From NCBI GenBank assembly GCA_900545135.1, contig UQXL01000040.1, positions 1-12,223 of the forward strand: a DNA stretch of 12,223 nucleotides. The letters are read 5' to 3'. This document shows positions 6,062 through 12,223 of this stretch, piece by piece. Both the position numbers and the translations under genes were made by a program. The notes beneath the pieces are model-generated. The model was given only the letters and a program-made list of their open reading frames with translations, searched no databases and was not told the DNA's origin. The number at the start of each line of letters is the position of its first letter. Positions within the stretch are counted from its first letter, which is position 1. The stretch comes from an uncultured Eubacteriales bacterium (GTDB lineage Bacteria > Bacillota > Clostridia > Peptostreptococcales > Anaerovoracaceae).

Positions 6062-6878
6062 AGCTTTCTCCTGCCGAAGCTATCACGCATCTGTCTCCCA
6101 ATCTTTCTCTGAACATGATTATGGCCTCAATGCCGGTGCAGTGGACAGGAAAAATCCATTCAACTCCCAGGTCACAGATCGAATCGACGATTTTCTTCTG
6201 CTCTTCTTTCGGCAGCGGATAGAGATGCATGCCGCCTATAAAGGACAATATCTGCTTTCCGGAGAATAATTCCCTGGCACGTGAAATTATAGACATCACG
6301 CCTTTGTGACTGCAGCCTGAGATTATGTGGATTCCCCTCTCTTCTTCTACCACCAAAAACTGTTCGTGGTCCATAGGATCGCTCACCCAGCCGTCCTCTC
6401 CTTTGCGGAGGAAAGCTTCCGTCATCGGGTATTCGCTGAGAAGAGGTATATTGCCCACCAGCGTCATATTCTCATTGATTTCAGTCACGCCTTCAGTCAG
6501 AACGAGGCGCGGCATCACCTGCTTTTTAAAATCCTCACTCCAGCGTATACCGTAATTTATATCTTCAACTTCGCCGTCATCTCCGTAGGCATATTCTTCC
6601 TCCAAAGCTTCCCTATGGATATATATAGGCGCATCGTGATTTATGCTGCAGAAGGTTTCCATGCCGTCGGTATGGTCGTAATGACCGTGGCTTACAGCTG
6701 CGGCAAAGACTTCTCTCAAATCTATGCCAAGAGCCGCTGCATTATCTGCAAACATGCCGGAAGCGCCCACGTCAAACAGCAGCTTTCTGCTTTTGCTTTC
6801 AACGAGGATTGAAAGGCCCCATTCCGCCGTGCATGCTGCATTTTCAGTCTTGTTGTCCGATAAAAATGTAATCTTCAT
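6051..6878 (-). CDS. MBL-fold metallo-hydrolase (COG1237-like)
   Basis: This is a 275-residue metallo-beta-lactamase-fold hydrolase. The di-metal motif HGHYDH is at 64-69, the following metal-ligand position is GCSH (residues about 193-196), and a late histidine lies in PVHCTG. The overall pattern (early DNK, AEWGLSILVE, LLFDVGASG, and the late FIGGMHL) matches the COG1237 group, some archaeal members of which are annotated as dihydropterin-ribofuranosylaminobenzene phosphate synthases; that activity is not established here. The actual substrate is unknown. ATG at 6878 overlaps the sfp stop as ATGA, and GGGAG lies seven bases upstream. The stop overlaps recX by 11 bases. It therefore sits in the middle of a translationally coupled operon. 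A general phosphoester or sulfatase-like hydrolase role remains possible. Confidence 0.85.
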   Translation of the reverse strand: MKITFLSDNKTENAACTAEWGLSILVESKSRKLLFDVGASGMFADNAAALGIDLREVFAAAVSHGHYDHTDGMETFCSINHDAPIYIHREALEEEYAYGDDGEVEDINYGIRWSEDFKKQVMPRLVLTEGVTEINENMTLVGNIPLLSEYPMTEAFLRKGEDGWVSDPMDHEQFLVVEEERGIHIISGCSHKGVMSIISRARELFSGKQILSFIGGMHLYPLPKEEQKKIVDSICDLGVEWIFPVHCTGIEAIIMFRERLGDRCVIASAGESYDC

Positions 6879-7573
6879 ATCTTTTCTCCCTTCTTCCAGT
6901 CAGAAACGATGTTCACAGACGGCTCCGATGAGTTTCTTGCTTTTCCGACTGCATCTGTTCCATCGGTACACTCTCCGCCTGCTTCTGCCGGAATACATAC
7001 GGCGCACTTTATTTTATCGCCCACAAACGGCGTTTCAAACCGAACCAGAGTTCCAAACCGAACCGGCGTTTCAAACTGAATCGGATTTTCAGATCGTATT
7101 TCTCCGCACGGCACGGCAAGATACATGGCGAGGCTGTTTTCCTCAGTTACAAACTCAGGCATATGCCCGAAAAACCCCTCTCCCGTGTATTTTCCAAAGG
7201 CCTCTCTTCTGACCCATATATCGAAGAATCCATCCAGGCCGCTGCCTTTCACATATTCTTTCTCTCTCTCTGAAAAAAAACGCCCGGCAATCTTGGCAAA
7301 ATTACAGGGCTTGACGTATTGCACATCCAGTCCGCAGTTAAATGGCCCCATGAGACATGCCCACAGAGACTCGCTGTGACTTATGCTGAAATGTATATCC
7401 AGTTTTTCAAAAAAAGGCTTGCCAGTCTTACTGCGGCAGATTTTTTCGCTTCGCAGTTCATTTTCGGACACGCCGTAAGATAAAGCCGCCTGTCTGATCA
7501 AGACTTCTCTGTCTTTGCTGAAGTCCTTCCTATCGTCTCGTTCCAGGAGAAAAAGCTGAAAACTATTTTTCAT
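6875..7573 (-). CDS. Sfp-type 4'-phosphopantetheinyl transferase
   Basis: This enzyme family moves the phosphopantetheine arm of CoA onto a serine of carrier proteins. Starting at 7573 it has 232 residues, the Sfp size class. Motifs are GKPFFEKLDIHFSISHS at 51-67, GLDVQ at 81-85, FFSEREKEYV at 99-108 and WVRREAFGKYTGEG at 120-133 (the WxxKEAxxK motif, with Arg for the first Lys). In Sfp the motif is usually GxDxE and its Asp and Glu bind magnesium; here the Glu is Gln85. Residues 159-182 are four tandem hexapeptides inserted before the strand KIKCAVCI. An upstream in-frame ATG at 7630 lies deep inside yerC, whereas 7573 overlaps yerC by only 11 bases. No strong ribosome binding site precedes 7573, so translational coupling to yerC is likely. 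No carrier-protein or NRPS gene is nearby, so the target is unknown. Confidence 0.87.
   Translation of the reverse strand: MKNSFQLFLLERDDRKDFSKDREVLIRQAALSYGVSENELRSEKICRSKTGKPFFEKLDIHFSISHSESLWACLMGPFNCGLDVQYVKPCNFAKIAGRFFSEREKEYVKGSGLDGFFDIWVRREAFGKYTGEGFFGHMPEFVTEENSLAMYLAVPCGEIRSENPIQFETPVRFGTLVRFETPFVGDKIKCAVCIPAEAGGECTDGTDAVGKARNSSEPSVNIVSDWKKGEKI
7028..7099. repeat. 18-bp tandem repeat inside sfp
   Basis: About four 18-base units lie in frame. On the plus strand three well-conserved copies start at 7032, 7050 and 7068 (for example GTTTCAAACCGAACCAGA) and a diverged one follows at 7086. The encoded hexapeptides are IRSENP, IQFETP, VRFGTL and VRFETP at residues 159-182 of the transferase. 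Graded divergence suggests successive duplications. Confidence 0.9.
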
Positions 7574-7871
7574 TTTTCTTTTCTGACAGTCTTTCCAACA
7601 CGCGCTTATACCCATCTGCTCCGTAAACAAGACACTTGTTTATTCTGCTTATGGTCGCCGTGGACGCTGAAGTCTGCGCCTCTATTTCAGTATAAGTTTT
7701 CTTTTCCGAAAGAAGCTTGGCGACTTGCAGTCTCTGGGAAATGGAATGTATCTCATTGATGGTGCATATATCTTCAAAAAATCTGTAACAGTCCTCCACG
7801 TCTCTGAGTGTCAGAATCGCTTCGAACAATTCGTCTATGTCATCTCTCTTAAGCTTTGAATCGTATGACAT
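7563..7871 (-). CDS. yerC: YerC/YecD family TrpR-related DNA-binding protein
   Basis: This small protein has the TrpR-like helix-turn-helix fold. The family is widespread in Bacillota, and its regulatory targets are mostly undefined. From the chosen start it has 102 residues, close to the B. subtilis YerC length. The conserved core is the CYRFFEDICTINEIHS stretch, the helix before it (LFEAILTLRDVED), and the HTH region YTEIEAQTSASTATISRINKCL. The start at 7871 (MSYDSKLK) is preferred over ATGs at 7892 and 7889 because GGAGAGG lies six to seven bases before it and those upstream ATGs overlap that site. It is the first gene of a five-gene operon with a near-consensus promoter about 60 bases upstream. 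Whether it controls its own operon is a guess. The C-terminus overlaps sfp by 11 bases. Confidence 0.92.
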   Translation of the reverse strand: MSYDSKLKRDDIDELFEAILTLRDVEDCYRFFEDICTINEIHSISQRLQVAKLLSEKKTYTEIEAQTSASTATISRINKCLVYGADGYKRVLERLSEKKNEK

Positions 7872-7930
7872 TGCAGCCTCTCCTTTCATCAATTTCTGCT
7901 TAACCTTTTATCTGCAGACTTATTTAAAAA

Positions 7931-7959
7931 ATTATATCATTGTACTTATAGTTCGTCAA
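7931..7959 (-). promoter_or_regulatory. Sigma-A promoter of yerC operon, -35 over recJ stop
   Basis: On the minus strand TTGACG (7959-7954) and TATAAT (7936-7931) are 17 bases apart. The TGA inside the -35 hexamer is the recJ stop codon (7958-7956). Transcription would begin near 7924, giving a leader of about 53 bases. No terminator hairpin lies between recJ and yerC, so read-through from the recJ operon is also likely. Confidence 0.85.
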
Positions 7960-9611
7960 ACTGTATTTCTGCGTATTTCCTCAACCATGAACTGCAGCCT
8001 TTTCGCGCCCTGCCAAACCTGTAAATCAAGGTTTCCGATGAGGCACGCCGGATTACCCGACAAGTCGACGTCCTGAGCCCTGCCGAAAAGCACGCATTGG
8101 ATTTTTGCACCGCTTGCTGAACTTTGGGCTGAAAATCTGGCATGCTGCTGTCTGTCGCCCATGTATCTCACGTCAGAAATTATGGTGTTGTCCAGCTCTA
8201 TTGACGGCTTTCTGTTTTTGCTGCCGAAAGGAGCGAGCAGCTCAAACTGCTGGGCTAAAGCTAAAGTCAAATCCTCTTCATCGAGGTTTAAATCTACAGT
8301 ATATTTTCTTTCAAATATATTGCTGTCCTGCCGGCGTATAAGCGACATCTCCTTTAAGAGGCCCTCTTTCAATTGGTCAAAATATTCCTTCTTTATGAGA
8401 AAACCGCATGCTCCCGAATGACCGCCGAATTTTTCAAACAGATTTTCCTGGGTTTTTAAAAGCTGGTAAAGGTTCACGCCCTCGACGCTTCTGCCTGTGC
8501 CTTTGAGATAACGGTCATCCTCTCCTGAAGGAGTCACTATTATGGTTGGCCTGTAATACGTCTCCTTTATCTTGCCTGCCACTATGCCCGTAATTCCTTC
8601 GTGCGCTCCGTCAGCTTTTATAATGATTATATCCTGCAGATCATCCTTGTCTATATTCTCGGCGCAAGCTCTGAATGTCTCATCCTGCAAATTTTTTCTC
8701 AGTCTGTTTTTCTTAAGTATATCTTCGACTATCCTGTCCTGCTCACGATCGTTCAAGTCTCTGCAGAGAAGTTCCACCGCCTGAGAAGCGTCGTCTATCC
8801 TGCCTGTAGCATTCAGGTGGGGAACTACAATATAGCTTATATTTTCGGACGAAACGCTGCCTTTTTTGAGAGAAGCACCTTCAATAAGCTTTGTGAGACC
8901 TTTTCTCCTGCCGGAGTTTATCACCCGCATTCCGAATTTTGTCATGGTTCTGTTTTCGTCGATCAGCGGCATTATATCCCCTATGGTACCGATCGCCACC
9001 AGGTCTAAAACTTCAGTAAGTACCGATTTGGGAAGTCCTGCTTTCTGCTGGATACCCTGAGCTACTTTGAACGCTACGCCGCAGCCTGACAGGGCTTTAA
9101 AAGGATATTGCGACTTGGGGTGTTTAGGATTTATCAGCAGACAGTCAGCCATCACATCGGTGATATTGTGATGATCGGTGACCAGTATCCTCATTCCCAG
9201 CTCTCGGGCATACCGCGCCTCTTCATAGGAAACGCTTCCGCAGTCGACGGTGATAATAAAATCCGCTCCGCTGTCAGCTATTGTCTTTATTGCTTCCATA
9301 TTGAGCCCGTATCCCTCTTCAAAGCGGGAGGGTATGTAGTAGCCCAGCTTGTCGTCAGTGGTGAGCTTCCTCAAAACATCCATCATCAAAGCTGTAGAAG
9401 TTATGCCGTCCGCATCGTAATCTCCATATATGCAGATTCTTGAGCCCGCTTTGATTTCGGCTAAAATCAAATCCACTCCTGCCTCCATATCGGGAAGCAG
9501 GAATGGATCATACGTTTTCTGCGGTTTATCTGAGAGGAATTCCAACATCTCTTCTTCCGAGTCTATTCCTCTGTTCTTTAAAAGCTGTATTATAATCGGA
9601 TTTATTTCCAT
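7956..9611 (-). CDS. recJ: Single-stranded-DNA-specific exonuclease RecJ
   Basis: RecJ is a DHH-superfamily 5'-3' exonuclease acting on single-stranded DNA in recombination and mismatch repair. The 551 residues agree with the bacterial length. Motif I, YGDYDADGITSTA, is at 62-74 and the DHH motif VTDHHN at 145-150. LDLVAIGTIGD (about 212-222) and the DHHA1-type KFGGHSGACGF are also present, followed by the C-terminal OB-fold part with LLAPFGSKNRKP. ATG at 9611 follows the M23 gene's TAA by four bases, with TAGGTTAATAGA containing a modest AGG; coupling to the upstream gene is likely. It is the last gene of the ftsE-ftsX-M23-recJ operon. Its stop codon lies in the -35 box of the yerC promoter. 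Confidence 0.96.
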   Translation of the reverse strand: MEINPIIIQLLKNRGIDSEEEMLEFLSDKPQKTYDPFLLPDMEAGVDLILAEIKAGSRICIYGDYDADGITSTALMMDVLRKLTTDDKLGYYIPSRFEEGYGLNMEAIKTIADSGADFIITVDCGSVSYEEARYARELGMRILVTDHHNITDVMADCLLINPKHPKSQYPFKALSGCGVAFKVAQGIQQKAGLPKSVLTEVLDLVAIGTIGDIMPLIDENRTMTKFGMRVINSGRRKGLTKLIEGASLKKGSVSSENISYIVVPHLNATGRIDDASQAVELLCRDLNDREQDRIVEDILKKNRLRKNLQDETFRACAENIDKDDLQDIIIIKADGAHEGITGIVAGKIKETYYRPTIIVTPSGEDDRYLKGTGRSVEGVNLYQLLKTQENLFEKFGGHSGACGFLIKKEYFDQLKEGLLKEMSLIRRQDSNIFERKYTVDLNLDEEDLTLALAQQFELLAPFGSKNRKPSIELDNTIISDVRYMGDRQQHARFSAQSSASGAKIQCVLFGRAQDVDLSGNPACLIGNLDLQVWQGAKRLQFMVEEIRRNTV

Positions 9612-9615
9612 TCTA

Positions 9616-10671
9616 TTAACCTACATAATTCAGCGGCTCTACTACCTGTCCGTTTTCACGCACTTCAAAGTGTAGATGCGGTCCTGTGGACACGCCTGTA
9701 CTTCCGACCAAACCTATAACCTGACCGGCGCTTACAGTCTGGCCTACAGAAACTCTTCTTGATCCCGTACTCATGTGTCCGTATAAGCTGGTTATACCTC
9801 CGCCATGGTCGATTATTATGCACTCGCCATATCCGCCGTAGTATGAAGACAATATCACCGTTCCTGGCGCTGCCGCCAATACGTTGGTTCCTGATCCCGC
9901 CGCAATATCAATACCTGAATGATACCTCCATGTGCCGTACACAGGATGCATTCTCCAGCCGAAATAGGACGTCAGATAGTGGCTGGCAGGAGCAGGCCAT
10001 ACCCATGCTCCATCTCCCTTATACTCCGTATCTGGACTGGTCATGCTCTGAATCTTGGAGGTAAGAGCTTCAGCTTCAGCAAGAAGCTCGTCTTCTCTCG
10101 CCTCAAGCTCAGACTTAAGTTCATCCAGCTCTTTTTTGTCTTCGTCAAGTTCAGTTTTTTTTGCAGCGAGATCATTCTTCTCTTCCTGCAGCTGTGCTTT
10201 GATGACTTCCAGCTCCTCGGCCTCCTGCTGAAGAGTCTTTAAAACTTCCATATCATTTCTGTATATTCTCTGGATCATATCCAGATTGCTGAGAAACTCA
10301 GATATGCTGTTTGAGCCGAGCAGTACGTCTACATATCCTATGGAGCCGTTTTTATACATGACTCTGAGGCGTTCGTTGAGGCCGTCCTCTCTTTCCTGCA
10401 TGTCCTTTTGCTTCTGCTGTATCTCAGCTTCCGTCTGAGAGATCTTGCTATTGGCCTCGGCAATTTCACCGTTAAGCACGCTGACCTTTTCATTCAGTTC
10501 GTCGATTCTGTCCTTTGTTTCAGCCAACTGATTGGATACCTGCTCTTTTTCGTCTTTCACATCTGAAAGTTCGTCTTCAAGTTCTCCCTTGGTTTCTGCC
10601 GCATAAGTAGGCAGCGCAAGAGAAACGGTAACTGCAAGTATCAATAAAACTGATAAGAATTTTCTTTTCAT
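9616..10671 (-). CDS. Secreted coiled-coil M23 peptidoglycan hydrolase, EnvC/PcsB-like
   Basis: This is a secreted LytM-type zinc endopeptidase with a long coiled coil, the architecture of EnvC-like FtsEX partners. Residues 1-25 are a signal peptide (MKRKFLSVLL then PTYAA, cleavage near 24-25). About 26-215 is charged coiled coil with a short break (RVMYKNGSIGYVDVLLGSNSISEFL) as seen in CwlO, PcsB and EnvC proteins. About 220-351 is the M23 domain: YFGWRMHPVYG, RYHSGIDIAAGSGT with the zinc His and Asp, LYGHMSTG, and GPHLHFEV. All expected metal ligands are present, so it should be active, unlike E. coli EnvC, which activates amidases. Start at 10671 is chosen because an upstream ATG at 10689 overlaps the GAGAGG ribosome binding site and would spoil the signal peptide. 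The adjacent ftsEX genes strongly suggest control by ATP-driven FtsX movement. Confidence 0.93.
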   Translation of the reverse strand: MKRKFLSVLLILAVTVSLALPTYAAETKGELEDELSDVKDEKEQVSNQLAETKDRIDELNEKVSVLNGEIAEANSKISQTEAEIQQKQKDMQEREDGLNERLRVMYKNGSIGYVDVLLGSNSISEFLSNLDMIQRIYRNDMEVLKTLQQEAEELEVIKAQLQEEKNDLAAKKTELDEDKKELDELKSELEAREDELLAEAEALTSKIQSMTSPDTEYKGDGAWVWPAPASHYLTSYFGWRMHPVYGTWRYHSGIDIAAGSGTNVLAAAPGTVILSSYYGGYGECIIIDHGGGITSLYGHMSTGSRRVSVGQTVSAGQVIGLVGSTGVSTGPHLHFEVRENGQVVEPLNYVG

Positions 10672-10698
10672 CGGGTTTTCCTCTCTCATCTGTTATAT

Positions 10699-11589
10699 TT
10701 ATGCATCCAGGAATTTTCTCATGGAAATGATGCTGCCCCAGGCGCCTATGCTTACGCCCAGAGCTATGAATATCGCCAGCATATTTCCGGCCATGTAGCT
10801 TACAGGTATGAGCGGACATGAAACGATGGCCATAATCTGAGGGCCCATGCCTGATACTACGCTGTTATATATCAATGTAACTATGCCTGTAGATACGAGT
10901 GCGCCGATGAGACCTATGATTATTCCCTCAGAGATGAACGGACCTCTGATAAACCAGTTGGTGGCTCCGACATATTTCATTATTCGTATCTCTTTGGCTC
11001 TGGCAAATACAGTCAGCTTTACGGTGTTCGACACTACTACGACAGACACTACGACAAGGAAAGCCATGACTATCAGGGCGCCTATCTGGAGGAAGTTGGT
11101 TACCTTTGTCAGCTTTTCCACCGTCTCCTGATAGAACTGAACATCTTCCACTCCTTCAAGATCTTTGCTGTGCTCTGATACAGCCGCAGCTGATTCCGCA
11201 GACTCTACCTCGACCAGAACGGAAGCAGGCAGCGGGTTGTCACCGAGCGAATCGAGAAGATAACCGCTGTCTCCCCATCTCTCTTTCATGATTTCCAGAG
11301 CTTCTTCTTTGCTTCTGTACGTCACGTTTTTCACACCGTCCTGTTTTTCCAGGTCACCCATTACGGTCTGCACCTGCTCCTCACTGGCTTCGTCCAGCAT
11401 GAAAATCTCAACCTGATCGTAATCCTGTTTTACTACTTCGGTAAATAGGTTCAGGTTCACTGTAATAAGGAAAAATATTCCGAGAATCAACAGCATGGCC
11501 AGTATGGAAAAGATCGAGGCCAAACTCATTCCCTTATTTCTGAATATCTGCGTAAAACCCTGCTTGATGTTGTAAAGTAAACTATTCAA
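10699..11589 (-). CDS. ftsX: Cell division ABC transporter permease FtsX
   Basis: FtsX is the membrane half of FtsEX, which transmits ATP hydrolysis across the membrane to peptidoglycan hydrolases. Its 296 residues show the expected plan: a short cytoplasmic N-terminus, TM1 at about 23-47, an extracellular domain at about 48-165 that would contact the hydrolase, then TM2 (167-188), TM3 (222-245) and TM4 (264-288). The AKEIRIMKYVGATNWFIRGPF segment is the coupling region conserved in FtsX/LolE permeases. The start codon is TTG at 11589-11587, supported by a strong AGGAGG nine bases upstream inside ftsE; the next in-frame ATG would remove part of the N-terminus before TM1. The gene overlaps the ftsE stop by 8 bases and the M23 gene begins 27 bases after it. 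Confidence 0.96.
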   Translation of the reverse strand: MNSLLYNIKQGFTQIFRNKGMSLASIFSILAMLLILGIFFLITVNLNLFTEVVKQDYDQVEIFMLDEASEEQVQTVMGDLEKQDGVKNVTYRSKEEALEIMKERWGDSGYLLDSLGDNPLPASVLVEVESAESAAAVSEHSKDLEGVEDVQFYQETVEKLTKVTNFLQIGALIVMAFLVVVSVVVVSNTVKLTVFARAKEIRIMKYVGATNWFIRGPFISEGIIIGLIGALVSTGIVTLIYNSVVSGMGPQIMAIVSCPLIPVSYMAGNMLAIFIALGVSIGAWGSIISMRKFLDA

Positions 11590-12223
11590 GTCCCTTCACC
11601 TCCTCATCAAGTACGTAAATGCCTTCTCTGTCGCGGACGATCTTGCCTTTTTCTATGGCTATTACCCTCTTCTTCATTCTGTCTACGATATCTTTCGCAT
11701 GGGTTACCATGACTATGGTGGTGCCCCTGAGATTTATCTGCTCAAGCAGATCCATTATCTCCGCAGCCGTAACGGGGTCCAGATTACCCGTAGGCTCATC
11801 GGCAATTAAAACGGTAGGATTGTTGACTATGGCCCTGGCGATGGCTACTCTCTGCTGCTCCCCAGCTGAAAGCTCATCCGGGTACTTGTTGGCCTTGTCT
11901 GTAATTCCTACCAAGCTCAATATCTGCGGCACCTGCTTCCTTATCTGCTTTCTGCTCTTATGCAGAACCTCCATGGCAAAGGCCACATTTTCAAAAACCG
12001 TTTTCTTAGGCAAAAGGCGGAAATCCTGAAAAACAGTTCCAACCTTTCTTCTCAGTTCAGGAACCTCTCTGTTGCTCAGAGTGGTGACCTCTTTTCCGTC
12101 TACTATAATACTGCCGCTGTCGGCATTTATTTCTTTTAAAATCAATTTGATAAAAGTTGACTTACCTGCACCGCTGGGGCCGACCAAAAATACGAAGTCC
12201 CCTTTGTTTATATGTACGCTCAC
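11582..12223 (-). CDS. ftsE: Cell division ATP-binding protein FtsE, 5' end outside window
   Basis: FtsE is the ABC ATPase that works with FtsX at the septum. The visible 213 codons cover most of the protein: Walker A GPSGAGKST about 15 residues in, Q-loop VFQDFRLLP, the signature LSAGEQQR, Walker B VLIADEPTGNLDP, and the H-loop histidine in VMVTHAKD. The frame runs to the window edge, where the outermost codon happens to be GTG; the family has about 15 more residues (the first beta strands) before this point, so the true start is beyond 12223. The VKGLE C-terminus overlaps the TTG start of ftsX by 8 bases. The operon promoter is outside the window. Confidence 0.96.
   Translation of the reverse strand: MSVHINKGDFVFLVGPSGAGKSTFIKLILKEINADSGSIIVDGKEVTTLSNREVPELRRKVGTVFQDFRLLPKKTVFENVAFAMEVLHKSRKQIRKQVPQILSLVGITDKANKYPDELSAGEQQRVAIARAIVNNPTVLIADEPTGNLDPVTAAEIMDLLEQINLRGTTIVMVTHAKDIVDRMKKRVIAIEKGKIVRDREGIYVLDEEVKGLE

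Noticed and set aside
6327..6812. 161-codon plus-strand open frame opposite the metallo-hydrolase
   Set aside because: It is a shadow of the HGHYDH-containing gene; the product has no domain character.
7574..7630. N-terminal extension of the phosphopantetheinyl transferase to ATG at 7630
   Set aside because: It would add 19 residues read out of frame across conserved yerC coding sequence; the start at 7573 gives an 11-base overlap like other junctions in the operon.
10672..10689. Upstream ATG for the M23 gene at 10689
   Set aside because: It lacks a ribosome binding site, overlaps the GAGAGG that serves the start at 10671, and would put acidic residues before the signal peptide.
12221..12223. 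GTG at the window edge as the start of ftsE
   Set aside because: The preceding N-terminal strands of FtsE are missing, so this is an internal valine codon and the gene is cut by the window.

Overview
The window looks like chromosome from a spore-forming member of the Clostridia. Evidence for this: a germination protease gene (gpr), a YerC/YecD-type TrpR relative, strong GGAGG-type ribosome binding sites, consensus sigma-A promoters and a CwlO/PcsB/EnvC-like M23 protein behind ftsEX. A family-level placement (for example Anaerovoracaceae-like) is only a guess. There are no tRNAs, rRNAs, insertion sequences, CRISPR arrays or phage genes. Nearly all genes are core functions.

Layout. (1) 1-1173: gpr (minus strand, 3' end outside the window) diverges from rpsT, which ends in a strong intrinsic terminator. 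(2) 1174-3197: an intergenic region with regularly spaced A-tracts and a good promoter leads into pckG, a GTP-type PEP carboxykinase with its own terminator. (3) 3268-4766: an orphan membrane-anchored protein on the minus strand diverges from a LOG-family nucleotide-processing gene. The LOG gene has a consensus promoter overlapped by a dyad. It converges on tcdA through a hairpin that contains both stop codons. (4) 4754-7959, minus strand: a tightly packed operon yerC - sfp - COG1237 metallo-hydrolase - recX - tcdA, with overlapping or abutting genes. It starts from a promoter whose -35 box contains the recJ stop codon. (5) 7956-12223, minus strand: ftsE (5' end outside) - ftsX - M23 peptidase - recJ, a second compact operon. 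It joins division-site peptidoglycan hydrolysis (FtsEX and its likely secreted partner) to the RecJ exonuclease.

The most notable signals are not new enzymes. First, isoleucine codon use breaks sharply inside pckG: ATA is almost absent from gpr, rpsT and the first 118 codons of pckG, and common from codon 132 onward. This suggests a recombination junction or a chimeric assembly near 1.72-1.76 kb. Second, two genes of one operon (recX and sfp) each carry in-frame tandem-repeat expansions, of 33 bp and 18 bp. Third, the region before pckG has about nine A-tracts at roughly 12-bp spacing and, on the opposite strand, a protein-like reading frame with no start codon. I found no convincing wholly new biological system. 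The 285-residue orphan protein is the only sizeable gene whose family I do not recognise.
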